From assembly GCA_017451645.1 (NCBI GenBank), contig JAFTNZ010000024.1, positions 51,452 to 115,451 of the forward strand: a stretch of 64,000 nt of DNA, read 5' to 3'. Numbering within the stretch: position 1 is the first letter of the stretch; every line of letters begins with the position of its first letter. The DNA is from Bacteroidaceae bacterium (GTDB lineage Bacteria > Bacteroidota > Bacteroidia > Bacteroidales > Bacteroidaceae). A model generated the notes under the pieces. The model worked only from the letters and a program-made list of their open reading frames with translations, did no database searches and was not told where the DNA came from. The translations under genes were made by a program, and so were the position numbers. This document shows positions 27,861-34,984 of the stretch, piece after piece.

Positions 27861-28364
27861 TTACCCTCCTTTCTTATCACTGAGTTCAATAATCTCCAAA
27901 TCTTCGAAATGGTCTTCCTTGATAGAAAAGCGGACAAGGGTGCGTACTTTGTGAAAGCCATAATTTCCTGCTGCTCCAGGGTTGATGTGCAGGATGCCCA
28001 AAGTCTTGTCATACATTACTTTCAGTATATGAGAATGTCCGCTGATAAAAAGTTTGGGTGGACGTACCAGTAGAATTGGTGCTATGGATTTGTCGTATCT
28101 GCCGGGATACCCTCCTATGTGTTTCATCACTATCTCTGCTTTTTCGATGGTGAAGCGGAGTGTCTGTGGGTAGCGTTGGCGGATATCCTGTCCGTCGATG
28201 TTACCATATACGGCTCGCAAAGGGCGGAAGGCGGCCAGACGTTCGGCTACTTCTAACGAACCAATGTCCCCTGCATGCCAGATTTCATCACAACTTTCGA
28301 AGTATTTCAAGTATTTTTCGTCCCAAAATGCGTGTGTATCTGATAATAATCCTATTCTTTTCAT
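27861..28364 (-). CDS. YfcE/MJ0936-type metallophosphoesterase
   Basis: Phosphodiesterase of the calcineurin-like fold, 167 residues from MKRIGLLSDTHAFWDEK. The frame opens 8 codons earlier at a TTG, but the ATG at 28364 gives the family start. Metal-binding motifs are all present: SDTH near residue 7, WHAGDIGS (GD) near 30, YGNID (GN.D) near 55, KHIGGYPG near 82 in place of the usual HG, and SGHSH near 110, with NPGAAG after it. Role in the cell unknown; homologues hydrolyse phosphodiesters in vitro. It is divergent from ppk1, and the two promoters sit almost back to back. Confidence 0.85.
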   Translation of the reverse strand: MKRIGLLSDTHAFWDEKYLKYFESCDEIWHAGDIGSLEVAERLAAFRPLRAVYGNIDGQDIRQRYPQTLRFTIEKAEIVMKHIGGYPGRYDKSIAPILLVRPPKLFISGHSHILKVMYDKTLGILHINPGAAGNYGFHKVRTLVRFSIKEDHFEDLEIIELSDKKGG

Positions 28365-28370
28365 CTTTTT

Positions 28371-28402
28371 TTTGGCTTTGTGCTGCAAATGTACTACTTT
28401 TG
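28371..28402. promoter_or_regulatory. Back-to-back promoters for the phosphoesterase gene and ppk1
   Basis: Plus strand: TTTG 28371-28374 and TACTTTTG 28395-28402 (20-bp gap) for ppk1. Minus strand: TACATTTG at 28386-28393. The two -7 elements are one base apart, so both promoters cannot be bound by RNA polymerase at once. Confidence 0.6.
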
Positions 28403-28443
28403 ACGAAAAATAGGGTATAAAGGAACTTTAAATCTTGAAAATA

Positions 28444-30516
28444 ATGGCAGAGGATAGAGGGATATCGGGACCGTTTCGTTACTTCAATCGCGATATGAGT
28501 TGGTTGTCGTTCAATTACCGCGTCTTGCTTGAGGCAGCCGATGATTCTCTACCATTGTATGAACGCATCAATTTTATAGCTATCTTTACTTCCAATCTGG
28601 AAGAGTTCTACAAGGTACGTGTGGCAGAGCATCGTGCAGTAGCTTCGGGGCTAAAAGAGGTGGAGGACACGACGCGTGAAGAGGCTTTGCTTCTACTTGA
28701 GCAACTGACTACTGAAACCAATCGCCAATTGGCAGAACGGACACGTATCTTTGAGCAATTGATTGTGCCTGAACTCAGGCGCGTAGGTATCATATTTCAT
28801 CAAGATCCTTCAGAAGTGGAAGAGGCTCATCTGTCATTTTTACATCGCTATTTCTCTGATGAAATTTTTCCTTATCTGCAACCTGTCTTGGTAAAGAAAG
28901 GGCTTGTACATACTTTTTTGAGAGCTGATCGTCTCTACATGGCTGTACGTTTGCGAAGAAGAGGACGGTATGACTATTATCTGCTTAAGCTGCCTTACAG
29001 TAAAGTACCACGTTTTGTGGAATTGCCACGCATGAATGGTTATGATTACATCATGTACATGGAGGATATTATCCAGATGTATGTTCCGCTGATGTTCCCT
29101 GGATATGAATGGGATAGTGGTTACTGTTTTAAAATCTCGCGGGATGCCGACATTTATGTTGACGATATTGGTACAACAGAACTTTTGGCACAGCTCAAGG
29201 AAAAAGTAAAATGCCGCAAGAATGGAGCTATCAGTCGTTTCCTTTATGACAGGCAGATGCCGGATGACTTTTTGGCTTATATGATGGATGCTTTCTCCAT
29301 TGATCCTGACGAATTGATGGTGGGAGACCGCCACCTCAATCTGGAAGATTTGCGTCACTTACCTTGTCCAAATAATCGTTTGAGGCAGGAGGAAGAGCGA
29401 CCGGCAACAATGTTGTTCAAACCATTGTTGGAAATGAAAGAATCGGTATTCCGTTATGTAGCCAAACGTGATTTGATGCTTTTTTATCCATATCATTCAT
29501 TCGGCCATTTTATCCACTTCTTGTACGAGGCTGTGCACGACCCCCAGTGCACTGAAATCATGATAACCCAATATCGTGTGGCAGAAAATTCAGCCGTTAT
29601 CAATACATTGATTGCAGCTGCGCAGAATGGAAAACGAGTGACAGTCTTTGTAGAGTTGAAGGCGCGGTTCGATGAAGAAAATAATTTGGAAACGGCCAAT
29701 CTGATGCGTGCTGCAGGCATCGATATCATTTATAGTATCAAGGGGTTGAAGGTACATGCCAAAGTAGCATTGGTGCTTCGTAAGGGCCGTAGGGGAGGTG
29801 CCGGGCGCAGCTTTGCTTATGTCAGCACTGGCAATTTCAATGAGAAGACAGCGCGCCAATATGCAGACATCGGATACTTCACTTGCCGGAAAGGGATAGT
29901 GGAGGATTTGAAACGTCTTTTTTCAGTGTTGAGGCAAGAAGCTAAGGAAATAAGTTTTCAGCATTTATTGGTGGCCAAGTATAATCTTGTAGATAGCCTT
30001 AAACAGTTGATATCAAATGAAATATCCCTTGCTAAGCAGGGGAAGGACGGACATATTATACTCAAAATGAATGCTCTGCAAGATCCTTTGATGATTGATG
30101 AACTCTATAGGGCCAGCATGGCAGGTGTGCAGGTGGATCTTATTGTACGAGGTATCTGTTGTCTGATTCCTGGGGAGGAGTTTAGTCGTAATATTCGTAT
30201 AACTCGTATCGTTGACAGTTTCCTCGAGCATGCCCGTGTATGGTTTTTTTCCAATGGTGGAAAACCGAAGCTTTTTATTGGTTCTCCTGATTGGATGCGG
30301 CGCAATCTTTACAAACGTATAGAAGCTGTCACTCCCGTTTTTGACGAAACTCTCAAGCAACAATTGATCGATATGCTCCACATACAACTTACAGATAATT
30401 GCAAGGCGTGTCGGGTGGACGGACACCTGCAGAATATCTTTCAGATGGCACCAGAAGAAAAATCTATCCGTTCACAATATGCTTTTTATGATTATTTGCT
30501 GCGGAATAATACCTGA
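28444..30516 (+). CDS. ppk1: Polyphosphate kinase 1
   Basis: Polymerises the gamma phosphate of ATP into polyphosphate. 690 residues from MAEDRGISGPFRYFNRDMSWL; a TTG three codons earlier opens the frame. The N-terminal domain has SWLSFNYRVLLEAAD and FTSNLEEFYKVRVAEH. The PLD-like catalytic part shows FYPYHSFGHFIHFLYEAVHD, VELKARFDEENNLETANLM, the phosphohistidine region GLKVHAKVALVLRK and YVSTGNFNEKTARQYADIGY. The second His domain includes IVRGICCLIPG and FFSNGGKPKLFIGSPDWM. Length and motifs are complete. Monocistronic, divergent from the phosphoesterase gene. Confidence 0.95.
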   Translation: MAEDRGISGPFRYFNRDMSWLSFNYRVLLEAADDSLPLYERINFIAIFTSNLEEFYKVRVAEHRAVASGLKEVEDTTREEALLLLEQLTTETNRQLAERTRIFEQLIVPELRRVGIIFHQDPSEVEEAHLSFLHRYFSDEIFPYLQPVLVKKGLVHTFLRADRLYMAVRLRRRGRYDYYLLKLPYSKVPRFVELPRMNGYDYIMYMEDIIQMYVPLMFPGYEWDSGYCFKISRDADIYVDDIGTTELLAQLKEKVKCRKNGAISRFLYDRQMPDDFLAYMMDAFSIDPDELMVGDRHLNLEDLRHLPCPNNRLRQEEERPATMLFKPLLEMKESVFRYVAKRDLMLFYPYHSFGHFIHFLYEAVHDPQCTEIMITQYRVAENSAVINTLIAAAQNGKRVTVFVELKARFDEENNLETANLMRAAGIDIIYSIKGLKVHAKVALVLRKGRRGGAGRSFAYVSTGNFNEKTARQYADIGYFTCRKGIVEDLKRLFSVLRQEAKEISFQHLLVAKYNLVDSLKQLISNEISLAKQGKDGHIILKMNALQDPLMIDELYRASMAGVQVDLIVRGICCLIPGEEFSRNIRITRIVDSFLEHARVWFFSNGGKPKLFIGSPDWMRRNLYKRIEAVTPVFDETLKQQLIDMLHIQLTDNCKACRVDGHLQNIFQMAPEEKSIRSQYAFYDYLLRNNT

Positions 30517-30761
30517 TTTTCTTTTGATTGATGGCCTTAATAAGTTGATTCGCAGTTTGTTGAATATTGTATTCTTGATGTAAAGGTTTTGATTTACTTA
30601 TTGTATTCTGTATGAAATAATAGTATGTTTAATTTCTTTTAAATGTGCGAAGTACAATAAGTGTGTCGGAAAATCCTTTGTTAATGCATGATGCAACATT
30701 TTGGCCATATAAAATAGAGAAAAAACATCTCAAAATATTTTCAAGAAAGATGGAGAATGCC

Positions 30762-30769
30762 TACCTTTG
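30762..30769 (+). promoter_or_regulatory. Promoter of candidate small RNA
   Basis: TACCTTTG, an exact TAnnTTTG match, in the gap after ppk1. The -33 side is TTTTC near 30738. No credible coding frame follows before a terminator at 30883-30921. The 245 bp before it (30517-30761) show nothing else. Confidence 0.6.
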
Positions 30770-30775
30770 CATTGT

Positions 30776-30921
30776 CAGAGCGCGGGAAAGCCGCTTTTGT
30801 AGCAGAAGTGGGCATTGCGATTCTGATTGTTTTTTGAAATTAATAAGATTCTGTTTTTAAAGTTTTGATGGTAATTTTGTGGCTGTCCATTCTTCGGGGG
30901 GAAGAGTGGACAGTCTTTTTT
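30776..30921 (+). ncRNA. Candidate small RNA (~145 nt), unknown family
   Basis: A promoter-like TACCTTTG ends 6 bp upstream and a strong terminator closes the unit: stem CTGTCCA / TGGACAG with a further TTCTTC/GGAAGAG pairing, then TCTTTTTT. Near the 5' end GCGGGAAAGCCGC could form a short hairpin. The next gene, mrp, has its own promoter 12-50 bp further on, so this is unlikely to be the mrp leader. I do not recognise the family; a 6S-type RNA is conceivable by size but the expected long open stem is not clear. Confidence 0.5.
30883..30921 (+). terminator. Terminator of the candidate small RNA
   Basis: Arms CTGTCCA (30883-30889) and TGGACAG (30907-30913), loop pairing TTCTTC with GAAGAG, followed by TCTTTTTT. 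Confidence 0.85.
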
Positions 30922-30933
30922 ATGGTAGCTTTG

Positions 30934-30965
30934 TTTGGCAGCTGCCAAAAAATGGTGTACCTTTG
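30934..30965 (+). promoter_or_regulatory. Promoter of mrp
   Basis: TTTG at 30934-30937 and TACCTTTG at 30958-30965, 20-bp gap. TTGGCAGCTGCCAA, a palindrome, overlaps the spacer and could be an operator. Confidence 0.75.
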
Positions 30966-31008
30966 CACATGAATAATGTATAACTTAAAAAGAGAGGAGA
31001 AGAAGAGA

Positions 31009-32118
31009 ATGACGATATATCCCAAACTCATTTTGGATGCCTTGTCAACAGTACGCTATCCGGGTTCAGGCAAGAATATTGTAGAAGCCGGCATGGTAGA
31101 AGATAATATTCGCATTGAAGGCAATAAGGTTTCCTTTTCGTTGATATTCGAGAAACCTACAGACCCTTTTATGAAGTCAATAATCAAGGCTTCCGAGACG
31201 GCTATACTCACCTATGTGGGGCGTGAAGTGGAGATTGCAGGTAACATTTCTGTGAAAACAGTCCAGCAGGCTCGTCCGGAGGCTGGCAAGATGTTGCCTC
31301 ATGTGAAAAATGTGATAGCCGTTTCTTCTGGAAAAGGTGGAGTCGGTAAGAGTACTGTTGCTGCCAACTTGGCGGTGGCTCTTGCTAAAGCCGGTTATAA
31401 GGTTGGGTTGCTGGATGCTGATATATTTGGTCCCAGCATGCCCAAAATGTTTCAGGTGGAAGACGCACGTCCTTATGCTGAGACCATTGATGGACGCGAT
31501 TTGATAATTCCTGTGGAGAAATATGGGCTGAAATTACTTTCGATTGGCTTCTTTGTCGATCCGGAACAGGCTACATTGTGGCGTGGAGGCATGGCCAGCA
31601 ATGCATTGAAGCAGCTGATTGCTGATGCCAATTGGGGGGAATTGGACTATTTCCTCATTGATTTGCCCCCCGGAACCAGTGACATACACTTGACCATTGT
31701 GCAGAATCTTGCCATTACAGGAGCCGTGGTGGTAAGTACTCCCCAACAGGTTGCTTTGGCTGATGCCCGCAAGGGAATCAACATGTTTACGAATGACAAG
31801 GTGAACGTGCCTATTCTCGGACTGGTGGAGAACATGGCTTGGTTTACTCCGGCAGAACTTCCTGAAAACAAGTATTACATTTTCGGTCGCGAGGGAGCCA
31901 AGCGTCTGGCGGAGGAGATGAAGGTTCCTTTGTTGGGACAGATACCTTTGGTGCAGAGCATCTGTGAAGGTGGAGACAACGGACTGCCTGTGGCGTTGGA
32001 CGAGTATAGCATCACAGGGCGTGCCTTTATCCAGTTGGCGGCCAATGTGGTGGAGCAGACTGAATTGCGCAATGCAACAATGGCACCGACGCAAATTGTG
32101 GAGGTGAAAAAGGATTGA
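31009..32118 (+). CDS. Mrp/NBP35-type Fe-S cluster carrier ATPase (ApbC)
   Basis: Carries and inserts iron-sulfur clusters. 369 residues from MTIYPKLILDALSTVRYPG, with an AG-rich ribosome-binding region before this ATG; an earlier in-frame ATG at 30976 lies only ~5 nt after the predicted transcript start. The N-terminal MIP18-like domain (residues 1-95) is fused to a P-loop domain with the deviant Walker A SSGKGGVGKSTVAANLAVAL, switch I LLDADIFGPSMPKMF and DLPPGTSDIHL. The usual C-terminal CxxC is not seen; the LVENMAWFTPAELPENKYYIFG stretch has no Cys, as in Bacteroidetes members with altered cluster sites. It converges on the MsbA-like gene, 3 bp apart. Confidence 0.9.
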   Translation: MTIYPKLILDALSTVRYPGSGKNIVEAGMVEDNIRIEGNKVSFSLIFEKPTDPFMKSIIKASETAILTYVGREVEIAGNISVKTVQQARPEAGKMLPHVKNVIAVSSGKGGVGKSTVAANLAVALAKAGYKVGLLDADIFGPSMPKMFQVEDARPYAETIDGRDLIIPVEKYGLKLLSIGFFVDPEQATLWRGGMASNALKQLIADANWGELDYFLIDLPPGTSDIHLTIVQNLAITGAVVVSTPQQVALADARKGINMFTNDKVNVPILGLVENMAWFTPAELPENKYYIFGREGAKRLAEEMKVPLLGQIPLVQSICEGGDNGLPVALDEYSITGRAFIQLAANVVEQTELRNATMAPTQIVEVKKD

Positions 32119-32121
32119 ACT

Positions 32122-33954
32122 TTATACTTGCTGCATATCGCATAGTTTTTTGTAGTATCCGTTGAGGGCGAGGAGCTGTTCATGGGTTCCTCTCTCAACG
32201 ATGCGTCCTTCGTGAAGCACGCAGATTTCATCGGCATTGCGGATGGTGCTCAACCGATGGGCAATGGCTATGGTAGTACGGCTTTTCATCAGTCGTTCCA
32301 GGGCTTCTTGTACCAGCCGTTCAGATTCGGTGTCGAGTGCTGAGGTGGCTTCATCAAGGATTAGGATCGGCGGATTCTTGAGGATGGCTCTGGCGATGCT
32401 GATACGTTGGCGTTGTCCTCCGGAAAGTTTGCCTCCCCGGTCTCCAATCAGTGTGTCATATCCTTGTTCGCTGGCCATGATGAAGTCATGCGCATTGGCT
32501 ATTTTGGCAGCTTCGACGACTTGTTCCATTGTTGCATCCTTCACTCCGAAAGTGATGTTGTTGTAGAACGTGTCGTTGAAGAGGATGGCTTCCTGATTCA
32601 CATTTCCCATGATTCCGCGTAATCCATGCAGAGTGGCTTCCCTTACATCAATGCCATCAATTGTCACAGCCCCCTCTTGTACATCATAGAAACGTGGAAG
32701 CAGATCTACCAATGTTGACTTTCCCGAACCGGACTGCCCTACAAGAGCCACAGTTTTTCCCTTTTCTATTTTCAGGTTAATGTTGCGGAGCACCCATTTG
32801 TTATCATATCGGAACGAGACGTCATGATATTCGATACACCTCTCCATAGTCTTTATCTCCTTCGGATGTTCGGGGTTTGTGAGATTGTTTTCTGCCATCA
32901 GGATTTTGTCCACACGTTCCATTGAAGCAAGTCCTTTAGGCACATTGTAACTTGCTTTAGAGAAATCTTTCAGCGGGTTGACCAGACTATAGAGTATCAC
33001 CAGATAATATATGAATGACGGGGCATCAATCGAACTGTCTCCACTGAGAATGAGTGTCCCACCGAACCAAAGAACGATGACTATCAGTATCGTCCCTAAA
33101 AATTCAGACATCGGATGTGCCAGTTGCTGGCGTGTGTTTACGCGGTTTACAGTCGAACGGTAAGCATTGTTGGCTGCGATGAACCGGCGGTCCATTTTCT
33201 CTTCTGCATTGAAAGCCTTGATTACTCTCAGTCCTCCTAAGGTCTCCTCCAACTGGCTCATCAGGTCAGCCAGTTGGCTTTGTGCGATGAGCGACTTCCG
33301 CTTGAGTTGTTTCCCGACAAAGCCCATGAACCATCCCATCAAAGGCAATACGGCCAGCGTAAAGAGGGTGAGTTGCCAACTGATCATCAGTAGGGTAGAG
33401 AAGTAAGCTATAATGAGTATGGGATTCTTGAAGAGCATATCGAGCGAAGCCATGATGGAGTTTTCGATTTCTTGCACATCACCACTCATGCGTGCAATGA
33501 TGTCGCCTTTGCGTTCTTCGCTGAAGAATGAGAGTGGCAGATTGACTATCTTGTGGTAGAGTTGGATGCGGATATCTCTGACAATACCGGTCCGTATGGG
33601 GATGATGGTAGCCGATGACAGGAAATAGGCTCCAGTCTTGAGCATTGTCATCACAGCCAGAAAGATGCCCAGCACCAATAGGGTGAGGCTGGCTCCTTGC
33701 GAAGCTATCATTTCCGACACATAATAGTAGAAATTGTTGATGGCCAGATCCTTCAGTCCTATATCCGGCGTATCCCATGGTATGAATGAGTACACCTTGT
33801 CGTCCATCTTGAAAAGAATCTGCAAGATGGGCACAATGAACATAAAGGAGAAGATGTTGAGGATTGCCGACAGCAGGTTGAACACTACAGTCAGCACCAA
33901 ATATTTTTTGTAGGGTGGCACGAATCTGGCCAATATGCGGAAGAACTCTTTCAT
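32122..33954 (-). CDS. ABC exporter, MsbA-like (fused membrane and ATPase domains)
   Basis: 610-residue half-transporter. Six membrane helices span residues ~15-330, starting FVPPYKKYLVLTVVFNLLS. The C-terminal ATPase has Walker A GQSGSGKSTLVDLLPRFYD, signature LSGGQRQRISIARAI, Walker B ILILDEATSALDTESE and switch His in IAHRLSTI. This architecture flips lipids or exports drugs as a homodimer; MsbA moves lipid A, and the sequence fits that group, though multidrug export cannot be excluded. Own promoter at 34009-34016; no partner gene adjacent. Confidence 0.9.
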   Translation of the reverse strand: MKEFFRILARFVPPYKKYLVLTVVFNLLSAILNIFSFMFIVPILQILFKMDDKVYSFIPWDTPDIGLKDLAINNFYYYVSEMIASQGASLTLLVLGIFLAVMTMLKTGAYFLSSATIIPIRTGIVRDIRIQLYHKIVNLPLSFFSEERKGDIIARMSGDVQEIENSIMASLDMLFKNPILIIAYFSTLLMISWQLTLFTLAVLPLMGWFMGFVGKQLKRKSLIAQSQLADLMSQLEETLGGLRVIKAFNAEEKMDRRFIAANNAYRSTVNRVNTRQQLAHPMSEFLGTILIVIVLWFGGTLILSGDSSIDAPSFIYYLVILYSLVNPLKDFSKASYNVPKGLASMERVDKILMAENNLTNPEHPKEIKTMERCIEYHDVSFRYDNKWVLRNINLKIEKGKTVALVGQSGSGKSTLVDLLPRFYDVQEGAVTIDGIDVREATLHGLRGIMGNVNQEAILFNDTFYNNITFGVKDATMEQVVEAAKIANAHDFIMASEQGYDTLIGDRGGKLSGGQRQRISIARAILKNPPILILDEATSALDTESERLVQEALERLMKSRTTIAIAHRLSTIRNADEICVLHEGRIVERGTHEQLLALNGYYKKLCDMQQV

Positions 33955-34008
33955 TTCGCGATGTGTCTTTAGTTTGTGTGAACGATTTCACAAAAGTGAT
34001 TTCGTTTG

Positions 34009-34016
34009 CAAAGATA
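34009..34016 (-). promoter_or_regulatory. -7 element of the MsbA-like gene
   Basis: Minus-strand TATCTTTG, 54 bp before the ATG. The leader contains a dyad, TCACTTTTGTGA, overlapping 33988-34000. Confidence 0.6.
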
Positions 34017-34080
34017 CACATTTGCTGTTTACAAACCGCATTTTTGTACAGTTTTTGCTTCTTATTGGCCGACTTTTATT

Positions 34081-34113
34081 CCCCTGATGCCCTTATCATA
34101 CGGTCATCAGGGG
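34081..34113 (-). terminator. Terminator-like hairpin after the FtsX/MacB operon
   Basis: CCCCTGATG (34081-34089) and CATCAGGGG (34105-34113) form a perfect 9-bp stem 44 bp beyond the ATPase stop. On the minus strand it is followed by AATAAAAG, not a clean T-run, so intrinsic termination is moderate. Confidence 0.5.
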
Positions 34114-34156
34114 ACTTTAGGGAGGTTCTATAAATTAGTCTCTTCGTTTATTCAGG

Positions 34157-34831
34157 TCAGTAGTGAGCCTCATTCACCACTTGTCCGTCGAAGAGGTTGA
34201 TGATGCGGTCAGCATAGCCGGCATCGTGCCGCGAGTGGGTCACCATCACTACGGTGCATCCCTCTTCATGCAGTTGGGTGAGTAGCGACATCACTTCCTT
34301 GCCATTTTTCGAATCGAGGTTACCGGTCGGCTCGTCGGCCAGAATCAACTTGGGGCCTGCCACTACGGCACGGGCAATGGCTACACGTTGTTGCTGGCCA
34401 CCGGAGAGTTGCTTGGGGAAGTGCTTTGTGCGGTGCGATATGTTCATGCGCTCCATAACCTCTTCTATACGTTTCTTTCTCTCTTCCTTGGGCACACCCA
34501 TGTAGAGCAGGGGCAGCTCGATGTTCTCATATACATTCAGTTCCTCAATGAGATTGAAACTCTGGAACACAAAGCCGATGACACCTTTGCGTAACTCGGT
34601 GCGGCGGCCTTCATTGAACTCTTCCACATTGGTGCCCAGCAGTTCGTACGTACCGTTCGTGGGGTTGTCCAGCAGGCCCAAGATATTCAGCAAGGTGGAT
34701 TTTCCACAACCCGAAGGTCCCATGATGGCCACGAATTCACCTTCTTTCACTTCCAGGCTCACGTTGTGTAAAGCCCAGGTTTCCACTTCTTCCGTACGGA
34801 ATACTTTCTGCAAATTGTTTGTCTTTATCAT
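34157..34831 (-). CDS. ABC exporter ATP-binding protein (MacB/LolD group)
   Basis: 224-residue ATPase paired with the two FtsX-type permeases upstream. Walker A GPSGCGKSTLLNILG near residue 38, Q loop FQSFNLIEELNVYENIELP, signature LSGGQQQRVAIARAV, Walker B LILADEPTGNLDSKNG and switch His VTHSRHDAGYAD are all intact. Such MacB-type systems act as mechanotransmitters for peptides, lipoproteins or toxins rather than moving solute through the membrane. It is the last of three genes on the minus strand, divergent from a two-component system that probably controls it. Confidence 0.9.
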   Translation of the reverse strand: MIKTNNLQKVFRTEEVETWALHNVSLEVKEGEFVAIMGPSGCGKSTLLNILGLLDNPTNGTYELLGTNVEEFNEGRRTELRKGVIGFVFQSFNLIEELNVYENIELPLLYMGVPKEERKKRIEEVMERMNISHRTKHFPKQLSGGQQQRVAIARAVVAGPKLILADEPTGNLDSKNGKEVMSLLTQLHEEGCTVVMVTHSRHDAGYADRIINLFDGQVVNEAHY

Positions 34832-34858
34832 ATGTTTGAGTTTTTAAGAAGAAATCCT

Positions 34859-34972
34859 TCTCCTTGCTCCTCCACAAGGGAGGGGAGTGGATAGCCTTTA
34901 ATCTATAAATTATTTATCTTCAATCGTTTGTCTATTAATAAAACATTCTACTCCTCCTTCACAGGGAGGGTC
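34859..34972. repeat. Degenerate C-rich palindrome pair between ATPase and permease genes
   Basis: Left copy ends CACAAGGGAGGGGAGTGGAT (34873-34892); right copy starts ATTCTACTCC and ends CACAGGGAGGGTC (34945-34972). Same family as the leu-operon palindromes, with several base changes, 52-bp spacer. Confidence 0.65.
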
Positions 34973-34984
34973 AGCATGGGTCTT

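Noticed and set aside
28386-28434. TTG starts for the phosphoesterase and ppk1 frames
   Set aside because: Nearby ATG codons give the usual family N-termini and leave room for the promoters.
30645-30860. 71-aa plus-strand ORF after ppk1
   Set aside because: Spans a promoter-like element and has no motif; better explained as part of a non-coding unit.
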